Below are positions 25,116 to 36,566 of a stretch of 64,000 nt of DNA, piece after piece. Origin of the DNA: Neodiprion pinetum (Eukaryota; Arthropoda; Insecta; Hymenoptera; Diprionidae); assembly GCF_021155775.2 (NCBI RefSeq), contig NC_060238.1, positions 25,884,470-25,948,469 on the forward strand. Direction: 5' to 3'. Made by a program: the position numbers and the translations under genes. The notes beneath the pieces were generated by a model that worked only from the letters and a program-made list of their open reading frames with translations, was not told the origin of the DNA and ran no database searches. The number at the start of each line of letters is the position of its first letter. Positions within the stretch are counted from its first letter, which is position 1.

Positions 25116-25756
25116 ACACTTTCCGAAACAAACATCGAGAAGACCGAAGGGGGTGAAGAAAAGTTGGCCGCCCGACAGCTCTTTCCGTCTCACCTCACGA
25201 TTTACCAAAACCTTCGAGAAGAGATTCGCCCACCACAAGCAAACATAAGCAAACAAATCTATCGAAAATCTATGTATACGTATAACGTACAACAAAATAT
25301 GTATAACATACAATATATAGACGCGGGGAATAAAGATATTCAAATTGAATCCGCAGACCGCATAACACCCCCACAGCAACAGCAGCAGCAGCCGGCAGCC
25401 ACCCTCCCTCCCTCTCGCTTCTTCTGCCAATTCAATTTCATTCCTAATATCTGCACCCCAGGAAGACGCGCCGAGCGAGTTCCGCAGATGCGACGCGACG
25501 CTTCTTCTATCGTCACGTATTCGCTTTGAGAAGAATCAATAAAAATTCATCCCCCTGTTTCCGCCCTTATACACCCACTCCTCCAATTCGCTCTTAGTGG
25601 ATTTTCCAAGAATTCTATACATATACCTACGTACACATACGTATCTACGTACCTGTAACGTAAGAAAGGGACAAAAAGAAGAGTAAAACAAACGATAAAA
25701 AAAAAAAAAAAAATATCGGGCATACAGAACAGACACGTCGAGAATCACTTGCCGCG

Positions 25757-25779
25757 AGAAAGAGAGAGAGAGAGAGAGA
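25757..25779. repeat. (GA)n microsatellite
   Basis: About eleven GA units. Confidence 0.9.
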
Positions 25780-26636
25780 TACAGACGGTGGGAAATATTC
25801 TCTTTCGTGATCGCGAGCGCGTGAATACCCTGCTTTACCTGTGTCCATAAGTTATGCAGCAACCCCTGGAGGAAGGCGAGGTGCCAGCGATGAAAATCAG
25901 CGCCCTGCAATGGTCGGACTCTGTGGTTTCTGGTTCCCGGCTGCGGTCAACGCCGAGCTTAAGAGAAGTTCAGGGTTTGGGGGGCACGCGACGCGGGGTG
26001 GGTAAAGGGGGGCGGTTAACGGGGTAGGTATATCCTTGTACCTATACAGGTATGTATGTACATTCCCATTTTACCCCATTAGACAAATGATACTGCGGCT
26101 TTTAGCTAACGCGTTTCCCTCACGAAAGAGGAAGGCTAACTGAACTCAGCGAGCCTTTATCGGTCCCGCGTAGAATCAACGATCCGTATGCGAAGCTGCG
26201 CTGCTGCAACGATCGGCTACCGTGTCAAAAATTTCTCTGCCAAAATTTCTAGACTGCATCGGAAGTTTTATTCGGATACGGAACAGTTAATTCACCATAA
26301 TTCTAATTCTAAATTCAAGCCAAATAACATAGTAATTTACGTCGCTGCATCAAATTTGTAAACCTGCAACTTGATTTCGTAATTTAGAAAATCGATAACT
26401 CTTTCGCACGATTGCAAGCAATCATTTTTAACGGCGTACGTACGTCGAGGTGAACGAAAATTTTCACCGTACGTCCCGTTTGACGCGGCTGGTAATTTGA
26501 TAAACGTGCAAAGGCCTCGCAAACTTTAAGATAAATGAATATGTGTTATACAGGTGGAATTGTTTCCCTCCATTCGTCATTCGTCGGTACCTTTTTCCTT
26601 CCACGTTTTACCGTACTTTTGCCTTTTCCTCCCCCT

Positions 26637-26652
26637 CCCCCCCCCCCCCCCC
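26637..26652 (-). repeat. poly(C) run, 16 C (poly-G on minus strand)
   Basis: An uninterrupted C run; the minus strand could form a G-quadruplex. Confidence 0.88.
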
Positions 26653-27239
26653 AACCGCCCTTCTTTCTTTTCTCGCCGGGTTTTTAATACACTTTATGAT
26701 CCCGAGGAGGACCGCGGCAGCTCCCAAGGGATAAGGAAACTGCGTCGTCCGCCGTGCTTTTAGTCGGGGTCAAGGGTAGCTCGAGTCGCGGCTTCGGGTC
26801 GGTACACATATACGTGTATAAAGCGGTGGAAATGTATAGGGGATAAACAACGAGATAGGGTTGGCTATGGAAGAGAGTTCGAAAGAGAGATTATCCTGCA
26901 GGAATTAAATGAGAGCGTCGAGTGGCTCGGAGGCGGAGATCGAGGGGGTGAAACAGGCCGGATATGGTTTACCGGATTTTCCGGGGGTGTAAATCAACCG
27001 TCGGAGGAAAAGGCAAAAAGGATTTTCCTGCCCCGGCAAACCGATAATGTCACGATTATATACCTTCTAGGTATACCGCCTATGTACGGGGTGGATGTTT
27101 TCGTGTCACAGGTAGGTATATAGATTATATAAGGTATCTCGTATATCAATCGGCCACGCGTTTCGTATAAACAAGAACAAGGGGACGGCAGCGGAAGACG
27201 TGGAATGTGGGAAGAAACTCCTCCGACATATAACACCGA

Positions 27240-27790
27240 TCAACACGAAATTTGAGTTTGGCTTTTAGACGTCAAATTTTGATTTCTTCTACGTAGTTAA
27301 TAAAGGAAAAAACAGTTTTGTTAGACAAAGTTTGTTTTTTTGTAGAAACTGGAACGATGTTTCGGATTTTAAGATAAATTACCCATTTTCTCAAATATTT
27401 ATTGTGAATAAAAATTATGAAAACTTCAATTCTGCATTTGAATCACTTTTATTCGAAAATAATGATCAATAATAAACTACGAATGTAAAAGAATTGATAA
27501 ACGAAGTTGGTAAATCAATATTTCTCGTACTTCTTCGATGTTCGTACGGACTTTCTCGTATCAAACCCCAAACGTCATCTCCCGTCATGATCTTATTATA
27601 CGGCTCCTGATAATAATGATAAAGTTCATTGCATCTCGGCGAAAACGTTATCCTTTTTCTTCCGAATAGGCACCCGCAAAAACTTCAAGACTTGTTTAAC
27701 AACGTAAAAAAAAACAAACAAAAACATACTTTATAAGTGACTAGTAAAGGTTTTGGTTACTGTTCGACGTGTGGAATCGAAATTTATTAG
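27240..27790. mobile_element. Family D interspersed repeat, copy 1
   Basis: Homologous to 58262-58800 in the same orientation. Shared blocks in order include AACAGTTTTGTTAGACAAAG, AAATTACCCATTTTCTCAAA, TGCATTTGAATCACTTTTAT, ATATTTCTCGTACTTCTTCG, TTATACGGCTCCTGATAA and AAAACTTCAAGACTTGTTTA. ACAAAGTTTGTTTTT near the left end recurs inverted near the right end, hinting at subterminal inverted repeats. No intact frame is present. Confidence 0.8.
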
Positions 27791-29839
27791 CTCGAGTCAA
27801 CATCTAAATAATATGTCGCAACTGTATGAATGACGAGGAAAAGTGACAATAAATAAGCAAATGAATTAAAAAAAAACCAAATCTATGAAGGCGAAGAATA
27901 ATGTAGGTACCTTAACGGGCTGCCCTAATCAATTTCAAGGTTGTCGTATATATCACCGATTACAAAAACCCACGTCTCTTAATGGCAAAGAGGGCTTAAA
28001 AGCCCCATTTCATACGCAATTATGAATAAAAATACTCCACTAAATTATCATTTGACGCAGAAATAAAGAAATGGCACGGATTCAAGTGACGAACACAAAT
28101 GAAAATGTATTGGAATATTTGCGTTTATAATTGCGTATAAAATGAGGATGTTGAAGCGTTTTTCGCGCTTAAAATACGCGCACTCCGATATTTGGTGACA
28201 TATACGTAAACGTCGAAATTGACCAGGACGCCACTTTAAGCCCCGCCATTTCGTGATCCTTATATCGGACTTGCTGCAAGATTTCGGATCGGACGAAGGA
28301 TTGAAATATTAATTGGCGTCGGAGGTCGCGTCAGGGATAAATAAAGAACGAATCGACTGACAGATCCGAGGCAAAGGTTGATTCGGCGATTTCAATTATG
28401 CAATACGAGCTGTCGTCGGGGAAATGAGAGGAACGAGTCTTTGACTCGTCCTTACTGACGTGACGTTCCGTGCGATGAATAAAACGGAAAAAAGTAAATA
28501 AATAAAATAAAACAACAAGTTCAACCGCAGCACGAAGTGCAGCTACTGCAGCAAAACCAAGCATATATCGAGATCCGTGACTATACTAGGAAAGTTGTCG
28601 GCCCGTTAGCAACTCAAGGATCCCCGTGTGCGAAGGCATTACGCGACGTAGACAGGTTTATTTTCTTGGTAATTGGTGGTGGGAAACGTTCAGAGCAACA
28701 TCGATTAAACTCTTGGCCGCGGCAAAAGAAGTTTCGTCGTCAACTACAAAGAGTCGTTTCACCGTTACGGAGACTATCTCGTTGAAGAAATTGGAGCTGG
28801 TAACCTGCTCTCGAACGGAAGGAAGAAAAAAAAAAAAAAAATGAAAGAACAGAAAAAAAACCCAGAGAAACGACCGATGACGCTGTATTCCCACGATTGG
28901 TGTCTTCGTCTCATGGTCTAAAAAGGTGTTGAATATGACAGGAGGAGAGCCAAGGTGCGTATATTTGACGATCGCGTTCTCCGACAAAACGGAGGACAAG
29001 CACGCGTGTTATCGGCGTGACGACGTGCGTTTAACGGTAAAAATTAAGAGTCAGTCTTTCCCGCTGTCGGCGGGTTTGTTCAACGCCTTTCAGTCAGCTC
29101 ACGCACTTTCGTTCCCTTGGCAGATGGTATCTTCCGCTGGTCGTTGTTCTTGGAAATGAGCGAGTACACGCCGAGACACAAACCGAGCTAGGATTGGCCG
29201 AAGTCGAAGCGACTCGAAGACGTCTCTTCGGTAGTCTCGACAGTCGTCGTGCTTATGCGACGAAGAAACTGAGCTGAAGATGGAAGAGGGGGGAGGAGGG
29301 CACCTTCCACTTCCAATTTGGGATTTCGTATCTGTTTCATTGTCGGACTGAGACTGTGTTTTCGCAAAGAGGGATCGAATTGTTTTGATCTTTGGTTTCT
29401 ATCGGTGTAAGGTAAAACGAGGATGAGGAGGAGGGGCGACTTTCGTAGAACCAACGGTAGTAAAAATTATTTACCTCCATCGTTTTTTCCCTTATACCGT
29501 CAGCCTTTCTTTGTGCTCTTTTATTTTCACGTACCGAACCCATGCAGGTATAACCTAAAACAGTTTACGAGGAAACCGCGACGGTTGGTCACGATCACGG
29601 TGGGCCGACGCGTTCTCCACCCACCCACCCTTTTGTGTAAGCCACATATACACATTTTTTTTCTCGTCATTTTATTTCCCAAAGCTGGGGCGAAAAAGTT
29701 CCTCCCAATTTCCGTCTGGAAGGGAAAACTTTCACGAAATAAAAAAATTAAGTACAAATAACAAACGAGAAGAATTTAATGCATCAAAGACAAATAATGG
29801 AAAAAGAATTTTGAAGAAACATTACGGGGAAATTGTTCT
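27791..29839. other. noncoding stretch
   Basis: Unique-looking sequence. Open frames are up to 113 codons with no domain, and several A runs are present. Confidence 0.45.
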
Positions 29840-29965
29840 TGGAGGGGGTGGGGGACATTTTGCCGCCATTTTGTTATTAATTTCAACGAAAAAATTCTAA
29901 AATGTTGTTGAAACTATAAATAATAAAGCCCTCAAACTCAAATTGCTCCAAGTGTTGTCAGTTTC

Positions 29966-29996
<31 letters not shown>

Positions 29997-30053
29997 CTCC
30001 TAAAAATAGGTATAATTTTAGACCGTCCAAGCTGTAACCCCCTCCCTCCTCCC
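29840..30053. mobile_element. Family B fold-back element, compact copy
   Basis: The right half matches the right arm of the 35.9 kb copy: ACGAAAAAATTCTAAAATGT, AATAAAGCCCTCA, CTCCTAAAAATAGGTATAAT, TTAGACCGTCCAAGCTGTA, then ACCCCCTCCC. The left end GGAGGGGGTGGGGGACA is the inverse of the G-rich terminus, but most of the left arm is missing. A run of 27 A sits inside it. Confidence 0.75.
29970..29996 (+). repeat. poly(A) run inside family B copy
   Basis: 27 consecutive A. It lies inside a DNA-type element rather than at a retrotransposon 3' end. Confidence 0.9.
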
Positions 30054-32307
30054 TTAAGAAACAGATCTCGGTACCTTATCAGTGACAACGAATGAAAACA
30101 GAGGCAATTATTTGACAAAGAAAAGTAAAATAAGAAGTAGCGGTGTAAAAAAGAAATCTTTTCAACAAAGCTTTTCGTTCTTCTTAATTTTTCTTACTTT
30201 TCTCTCTTTCACTTTCCGCGTCTGTCAGTCTCGCGTTCTCTCTTCTCCTTCCTGATTTATTTTTGAATCGCAAGTCCGTCTCTTTCAGCCGGGTAAGGGC
30301 CATTGTTATACAACCGCGGGAATTTCAAAGTATGAAAGAATTCGCGCGACGTGAGTTCAGGAAGGGTGGGTTAGAGGGTTTTAACCCTACTTCAGACAGA
30401 ATTGTCAAAAGAGGCTTGAACAAAGCCGATAAACCGCTAGCAATTCGCTGAAAAAGATTTCCCCCCCTTTTTCATCACTATCGACTTAACTCGTTCGCAT
30501 GATATTCCCTCGGCTGCTGCACTAGAAGTATTCAGCGGTACTCTTTTCACTGCACTTTCCTGCTTTGGTTTGAGTTTTAGTTATTTCATTCCATCGCTCC
30601 AGCATCCGTTCACTATTCATTCATACATTTCCTGCAGACTTTTATTTCAAACACTGGAGCTTTTGTCAAACTGACTTTACATTCACCTCCATTGTGCGCG
30701 CAAACTCGTGCAATTACTCTTTGTAGGTTAAACAACCGTTCGAAAAACGGCTGTAGAGAAAATCCGCGTTGTAACTTTGCGTTTAATCAAATTGAAAAAC
30801 AAAACGGAAATAAAAAAAAAAACCGTGCTGCGAGGGGATTTCGGTTTTAGCAAGAATTGTTCGTGAAATTTGACGAATACTTACACGTCGAAACGGTTCC
30901 AGGAATCGGTGCCTAATTGACGAAAAAAAGCGGTAAGCTCTTTTCGAAGACAAAACTAATTTGTCGGCGGTATAGTCGGGCCAAGAGAGAAAGAGTCTTG
31001 TTCGTTTTATACTTTTTACTCCCATTAGGTAAAGATTAACTCTTTTGTTTTCGTCAGCCGCGCAGCGTCAAAGACGACGATGACGATGAAAGGCGAGGGT
31101 GCAAATATTTAAATTGGAATCAACGTCGAGTGAAGTGGACGCGTTCGGCGATCGTTTCGCTTTACCCGAGCTTGCGAGCTTTTTTCCGAGTAGTGTAACG
31201 CGTTGTAAAGTAAAAAAACAATAAATAAATAAACAAAATAATAAGCCTAACAAACGATAATCAAAATAAAAGACAAACTTCTACGAGGATGTCAATCACT
31301 TCTATGGTATGTATAAAATTAAAAAATAATCGTTTCACTCAAATATCTCACATATCCAACCTGACCACGTTTACTCATCCCGTAGGTAATTATGAATTCC
31401 TTACAAAAAGTTTTACAAGAGAGATCCGATATACCAATCTAGACGTGAATGTGAAAACTTGCTTAAAACTTTCCCCCGATTGTACGACGCGGTTTCTCCG
31501 TTTTAACGCGTACCAACAAGCGTGAAGTTTGAAATGTTGAGAACACGTGCAGAAGATGACACCGTCGGTCAGAGCGAAATACCCAACCCAGCAAAGGACG
31601 TACGAAGGGCCAAAGGGCAACAGCGACTCGGCGACATCCGAAACTCCAAGGTTCGGCAAAGCCGCGGTTATACCAAGAATGAGAGGGTATGTTCTTCATT
31701 CGCGAAGGACAAAACTGCAGTTCTAGGTGGTGGAGAGGAGAGCGGGGGCATCGCTGGACGTCGTCGTCGTTACGTTAAGCGCGTGTCGAATGCGAGCTGA
31801 GAGAAGCTAAGAAGCCCTCCCTTCCTTACGCCGGCGTCCCATCCCCGTAACGCGATCATAAATGTCGATGAGGAGACAAAAGGGAGGAAGGGCGAAGGGT
31901 TAGGACCCAGGCTTCCCGCAAACGCGGATAGTAGGCGCTGAGTGGAGTGTAAAATACGATACTTTGGAGGAAAGCTGCAGGCCGCATGTTATACCGCCAC
32001 GACGGCAGCGGACGGATGGATGGCACACGTGTTTTAGATATTGTTCCTCGGTCGGACCGTGAAGGTTTGAAGAAAAGGAGGGACACCGTTTTTGAGAATT
32101 TCGGAAGGACAACCGTGTACCCATAGTTGATTTTAAAAGAGATTTTTTGAAAAAATTCTTTTTATGAAAGTTACAACAGCTGAAGTCTGGGAATGAAAAA
32201 TAATTCCATGTTTGCAAGGAGAACCAAGAATATACGTTTGCGAGTAAATTTGAAGAGAAGAATCTACACCTTCGGAGTGCGGAAAATATGTACATGCCAA
32301 TTTTATT
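30054..32307. other. noncoding stretch with one exon candidate
   Basis: Mostly unique sequence. A GC-richer patch at 31.5-32.0 kb contains the exon candidate at 31521-31686. Confidence 0.4.
31521..31686 (+). CDS. candidate internal exon, gene unknown
   Basis: The segment follows a pyrimidine-rich stretch ending ACCAACAAG and ends at GAGAGG|GTATGT, a strong donor consensus. One frame is open throughout and continues past the donor; its residues are hydrophilic and Arg/Lys/Asp-rich (for example EDDTVGQSEIPNPAKDVRRA). Codon composition looks coding-like compared with the AT-rich flanks. The acceptor is mediocre because the AG lies well downstream of the pyrimidine tract. I recognise no domain, and the opposite strand is open as well, so the call is weak. 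Confidence 0.2.
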
Positions 32308-32615
32308 TGGGGGTGGGGGTGAAGTTCGGAATTTGAAAAGTTTTGCGAACGCCTAATTCCTAATTATTTTGTGGCGAAACTTGAAGGAAAGAAATCGAAC
32401 TTTCACGAAACAACGAAGTCTCTCGAATCTTCGGAAACTCGACGGCTCAAAGTTCCGAAATGCAAGATGCTGAAAATTCAAGTTACGATAGAGTAAAATT
32501 CCGAAAGTCAGAATACACTTACGCAGCGTGGTTTACTCAACGAGTGGGTGGAAATAGTGAAAAAAAACCAACAAATTCAGAATTTGGCGCTTCCGGAACT
32601 TCAACCCCGCCCCGT
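32308..32615. mobile_element. Family A fold-back element, internally deleted
   Basis: The left arm runs from TGGGGGTGGGGGTGAAG through GAATTTGAAAAGTTTTGCGA, GTGGCGAAACTTGAAGG and ACTCGACGGCTCAAAGTTCC. It joins the family interior (GTGGTTTACTCAACGAGTGG) and ends abruptly in a short right arm, TTTGGCGCTTCCGGAACTTC, then AACCCCGCCCC. No exact target duplication was found. Confidence 0.8.
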
Positions 32616-34477
32616 TATTCGAACGAAAAAAATATCTAGGCAGCGACTCAAACGTTGGCCGGTTGATTGAGGCGAGATGAAATAGTAGAAAAAAAGTATA
32701 TTCAGATGTTTAGGGATTCAGAAATCGGAGAGAAGCGGCCAATCCCCTTTCACCCCTCTGTTCTGCCACCTCGTGGGTGAGCTAATCGAGTAACGATGTT
32801 ATCGCAGTGTAAAAAAAAGAACCATCCGAAAGGTTGGCAGGGTGGACGATAGCTTTCTCGATACAAGCTCGAACGCGACGTCCAGCAACCCTTTGAAATG
32901 ATCAAACAGCGGCCATTGTTGCTCAGGGGATGTTGCGCGGTATAGAGAGGCGTGTGACAGGGTTGAAAAAATTATAATCCAGATCAATGAAAAGGCTCGG
33001 AAAAAAGGAGGGAAAGTATTTTGTGAATAATTCAATCGACGAGAAAATTTATGTACACATAGAGCTGGTGAAATTGAAGCCATCACCCTGCGGGGTTGCT
33101 CTGAAAGAGGAAACAGAGCAAAGGAAAAAGAAAAAGAGGGAAGGAGAAAAAGAGACACGTGATGTAGAAACAAACATAAGGAGCGCTCTCAATGCTTCGC
33201 GTCGCTCGGGATTTCGGGGACGGGATCCTTTCCTCAAATGCATAGAAAAAGGTCGCCCACGCCTCACTAAACAAAGCAATGAACTACTCGCCCGAAACGA
33301 CGGGATCTTCAGAAGCAGTAAACCAAAGTATCCACAGGTCGTAACTTGTGGCGAGCACGTGTCGCGAGCAGTCCTTCTCAAATTTCGTCAGGTCAGGATC
33401 GCCTGGATTTTTTCTGGGACCAAACCGAACATCTTTGCAGGAATAGCGTGGAAAATCAAGGATTCAAAAACGAGCCCATATGTAAGTATGCACCGTGTTT
33501 GATGGGCGGTGATAAATCATCTTCTCTTTAAGACTGTTGGATGATTTTCGGCCCCGACTCAACGGCCGAAAACGAAAAGTTACGGTCTTTCAGTTTCGCA
33601 AAATTCGAAGATAGAATCCAACTCGGCCCAAGTTGTGTCGTCTATTCAATTTCACGGTCTGAAGATAAATTTTGCAACCTCGATGTACGTGGAGAGATAA
33701 TTTTTGGTAAATCGTACGCGTGTCGCGTAGCAAATCAAATTTCCGCTTCAGGGAAACTTGGTTTAACCGCAGATCGCCGATTCTGATATCCGCCGTGATA
33801 ACGCCGATGAAACGCAACGCGTATCGCAAAAACCAAATTTACATTATTTGCAACACCGTCAAGGTTTGATTAGAGAAAAAAATAAACTACCTCCCTAAAT
33901 CCTCACGTTACGATTTCACGGGTAATATGACACGACTGAAAGTTATCAGATAACGGACTGGCGCTCGGCTGCAAGAACGAGCAATTCGTAAAATCGGTTG
34001 TTGAGCACGTAGGCAGAGCAGGATAGCTGAATAGGTAGGCGGAGTTTGCACGGTGACGTGGATGGATCAGATTAAGTTCGACCCAATAAGCAGAGTGACG
34101 CGTTACTTCCGCGGCTGATTCAGACAAGCGAAATCCCCGACCCCGAGTCTGCGGGTTATACCTAGAACCAGCCGACAATTCAGCCACTGATCGCCGGATA
34201 TCTAGCGGTGATTAAAGGGAGCGAAATAAAAAGTTGTACAAGAATAAGAATGCGAATAAGGCGAGAGGGAAACAGGGGTGGAGAAAGACCGAGAGAAAGA
34301 GAAGGGCGAGGTAACGAATCACTAGCGACAATACGACCCGTTTCAATTTCTTTGTCCAATTACTCGGTAAGTTATGATCGACGTTTTTCATCCTACATTC
34401 GCTGCGACCTCGTTAAAATAAAAACTAAACGGTCTGCAACCCTTTCAGTAACACATTACTGTGCTTAGTCAACTTTT
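32616..34477. other. noncoding stretch with a 171-codon frame
   Basis: It contains the longest open frame in the window (32987-33502, plus), discussed with the exon candidate at 33441-33481. There are no repeats of note. Confidence 0.4.
33441..33481 (+). CDS. candidate short exon with strong splice sites
   Basis: The acceptor ATCTTTGCAG|GAATAG and the donor CATAT|GTAAGTATG are both close to consensus and bound 41 nt. Two frames are open. One continues the 171-codon plus-strand frame from 32987 (ending IAWKIKDSKTSPY before the donor); the other reads NSVENQGFKNEPI. The upstream frame has mixed composition with a Lys/Glu-rich central part and no domain I recognise. It could equally be one larger exon from the upstream frame, or chance. 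Confidence 0.2.
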
Positions 34478-34860
34478 TTCTAACAAGATAGTATTCTGTG
34501 ATTTTCGGGTCGCCGATGACGAATCCGAAGCCACTGATTGAATTCACCGTGCTGAATTTTCGAAAACTGATTTTAGATTCGCAATCAGCGATCCGAAACA
34601 CTTGTAATTTACGTAAAACGCATCAATTTTTTTTTTTTTCAATCAATTTGTTTGTGACAATAATAACGTACGGCAGTAATTACTTTCGAATATCGAAAAC
34701 CTGTATACCAGTATACTATCGGAACTAGCAAAAAAACTGCGAGGAAACATGTTTTTAAGCTTCTCTAAATACCCAAAACATGGATATAAAATAGGTGATA
34801 AGAATACTTATTGATATGCCTCAAAGGGATAAAGCTAACTGTCTGAGGTAGGAATTATAG
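34478..34860. mobile_element. Family C element, deleted left arm
   Basis: It opens AACAAGATAGTATTCTGTGA, then has GCTGAATTTTCGAAAACTGA, AGATTCGCAATCAGCGATCC, CACTTGTAATTTACGTAAAA, TCAATCAATTTGTTTGTGAC and, further on, GGATATAAAATAGGTGATAA with AAGAATAC. The same order is seen at 59.6-59.99 kb. Part of the left half is missing. Confidence 0.78.
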
Positions 34861-35928
34861 AATCGTTTTTCAAAATTCTAAAAAACGTCAAGAATGTATG
34901 TGTAATACCTGCCTCGTTTTCAAATATCTGTACAGACCAAGGCGGAGTCTGACGCCAGGTCAAACATTAGCATACTTATACCCAGTGGAAGTTGGCTTCT
35001 GATCCTGGGAGTCTGACAAAGCGGACGGTATAGGACGTACGTACATACGTACGAGATAGTTCAAAGTCGAGACTACCCAGCGACTTGAAATTAGTTTGAG
35101 AAGTGATTCACGTCGACTAGCAGGCACTCTCGCACATTGGACCGATAATGACCGACCAGGCATGTGTAACTTGTGCGTGCTTACATAGCAAAGTGAGATA
35201 GGTCATCGATGCAGCCACGGAGAGAGCATCGGCGAAGATGGAAGCTCTCGCACGTGCCTTTAACGACACGGAGAAATCGTGGACGATTTCACGTGTCCCT
35301 GTAGCGTGCGGGAAAGAATTAAATCCCTGTAATATTGCAGGTATCCGGGACAATACCCGGAGGTTATACGAAACGGTGGTCAGGGGGAGAAAATAGGGAT
35401 TCGTGCGCGTGGGTGAAATGTATGGGTGCACGGATAATGGTACGTCTCTAAAAGTTGATATTACACCCGGAGTAAGGGTTATACATTTTAATGAAATATC
35501 AAGGGGTCCGTGAGGATATTCGTGAACCCACGCACACGGCCGCATTGCGGAATGGTGGGCGAAAACAGAGTTAAACTCTTTTTAAACGCAGAACCATCAA
35601 AAGTAACCGTCGAAGGATAAATAATTCATCGAGGGTCGAAGTCGGTGTGTGTAGATATGTATGTATACTGTGCTCGACGCCTCCTATCCTACCACAAAAC
35701 ACACCCCGAGAGCAATTTGACCTCGATAAAACGATGAATGACACGATAATTAAATAGTCATAATCCGTTTGCCTGTCTGGCTCGTTCTCCACCATTCTAA
35801 GAGATGAGCCTGGCAAAACGAGATAAAGTTGACTTCTTTTGTCTTATCTTTCGCGAATTGCGATATTTATAAACTGTCTCTGGAACAACGATTGGATTTC
35901 TGACTAGTCCCGGAAGGTGTTGTGTTTA
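34861..35928. other. noncoding stretch
   Basis: Unique-looking. A 142-codon minus frame (35117-35545) has no domain and no supporting signals. Confidence 0.45.
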
Positions 35929-36566
35929 AAGGGGGACAGTCTAAAATCATGCCTAATTTTAGGAGTTTTTTTAAAGAGTATGAAAATACAGAGAAATTTA
36001 AGTTTGAGGGCTTTGTTATTTATAGTTTCAAGAATATTGTAGAATTTTTTCATTGAAATTACTAACAAAATGACGGCACGGTGCTTATATGTAGCGAACG
36101 ACCACGTTTTCAATCCGATGGCGCAGATTCCGCGGTCAAATTTTATCCGATCGACTTGAAATTTTGACAAAATCTTCAAAACTTGTTCATCGATTCGAGC
36201 TCCTGGCTAGATTTTTCGGTCTCAACCCCAGAATTTTTTGATTAAAATTTTTTGAACTACGTTTTGGTCACGTACTTGAAATTTCTTTTTCGCAACATTT
36301 GGGCTACGAGCTCGAACCCGAGGAAGTGTTCTTGGCTCAAAAAATGTTTCTGTCCGTTAGAAGTTGAACAGCGAAGTCAGGAGATGCGCCACCGCAAAAG
36401 GCCTCAAGTTCGGAGTCATCCGCTACTTTAATTTATTAATTATTTTGTTATTACTTTCAATGAAAAAATTCTAAATTGTTCGTGAAACGGTAAATAACAA
36501 AGCCCTCAGAGACAAAGACTTCTAAAAATAGGTACGATATTAGACCGTCCAAGCTGTACCCCCACT
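35929..36566. mobile_element. Family B fold-back element
   Basis: The left arm (AAGGGGGACAGTCTAAAATC, CCTAATTTTAGGAG, TTTGAGGGCTTTGTTATTTA, TAGAATTTTTTCATTGAAAT) is repeated inverted as the right arm (ATTTCAATG-like block, GTAAATAACAAAGCCCTCA, CTTCTAAAAATAGGTACG, TTAGACCGTCC, then GTACCCCCAC). The arms are about 150 bp. The central 300 bp is unrelated, with no transposase frame. The left terminus lacks the short CTTGGACG block seen at the right. Confidence 0.82.

Larger units (their letters stand above)
24998..27239. other. noncoding stretch
   Basis: It contains CT, GA, CAG-like and poly(C) simple repeats. On the minus strand near 25845 a donor-like ACACAG|GTAAAG follows a short open segment, but no convincing acceptor or product was found. 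Confidence 0.4.

Noticed and set aside
32987..33502. 171-codon plus-strand ORF, the longest in the window, as a complete gene
   Set aside because: No domain, a Lys/Glu-rich low-complexity centre and overlapping open frames on the other strand. Chance frames of this size are possible in 64 kb. Only the splice signal at its end is kept as a candidate.
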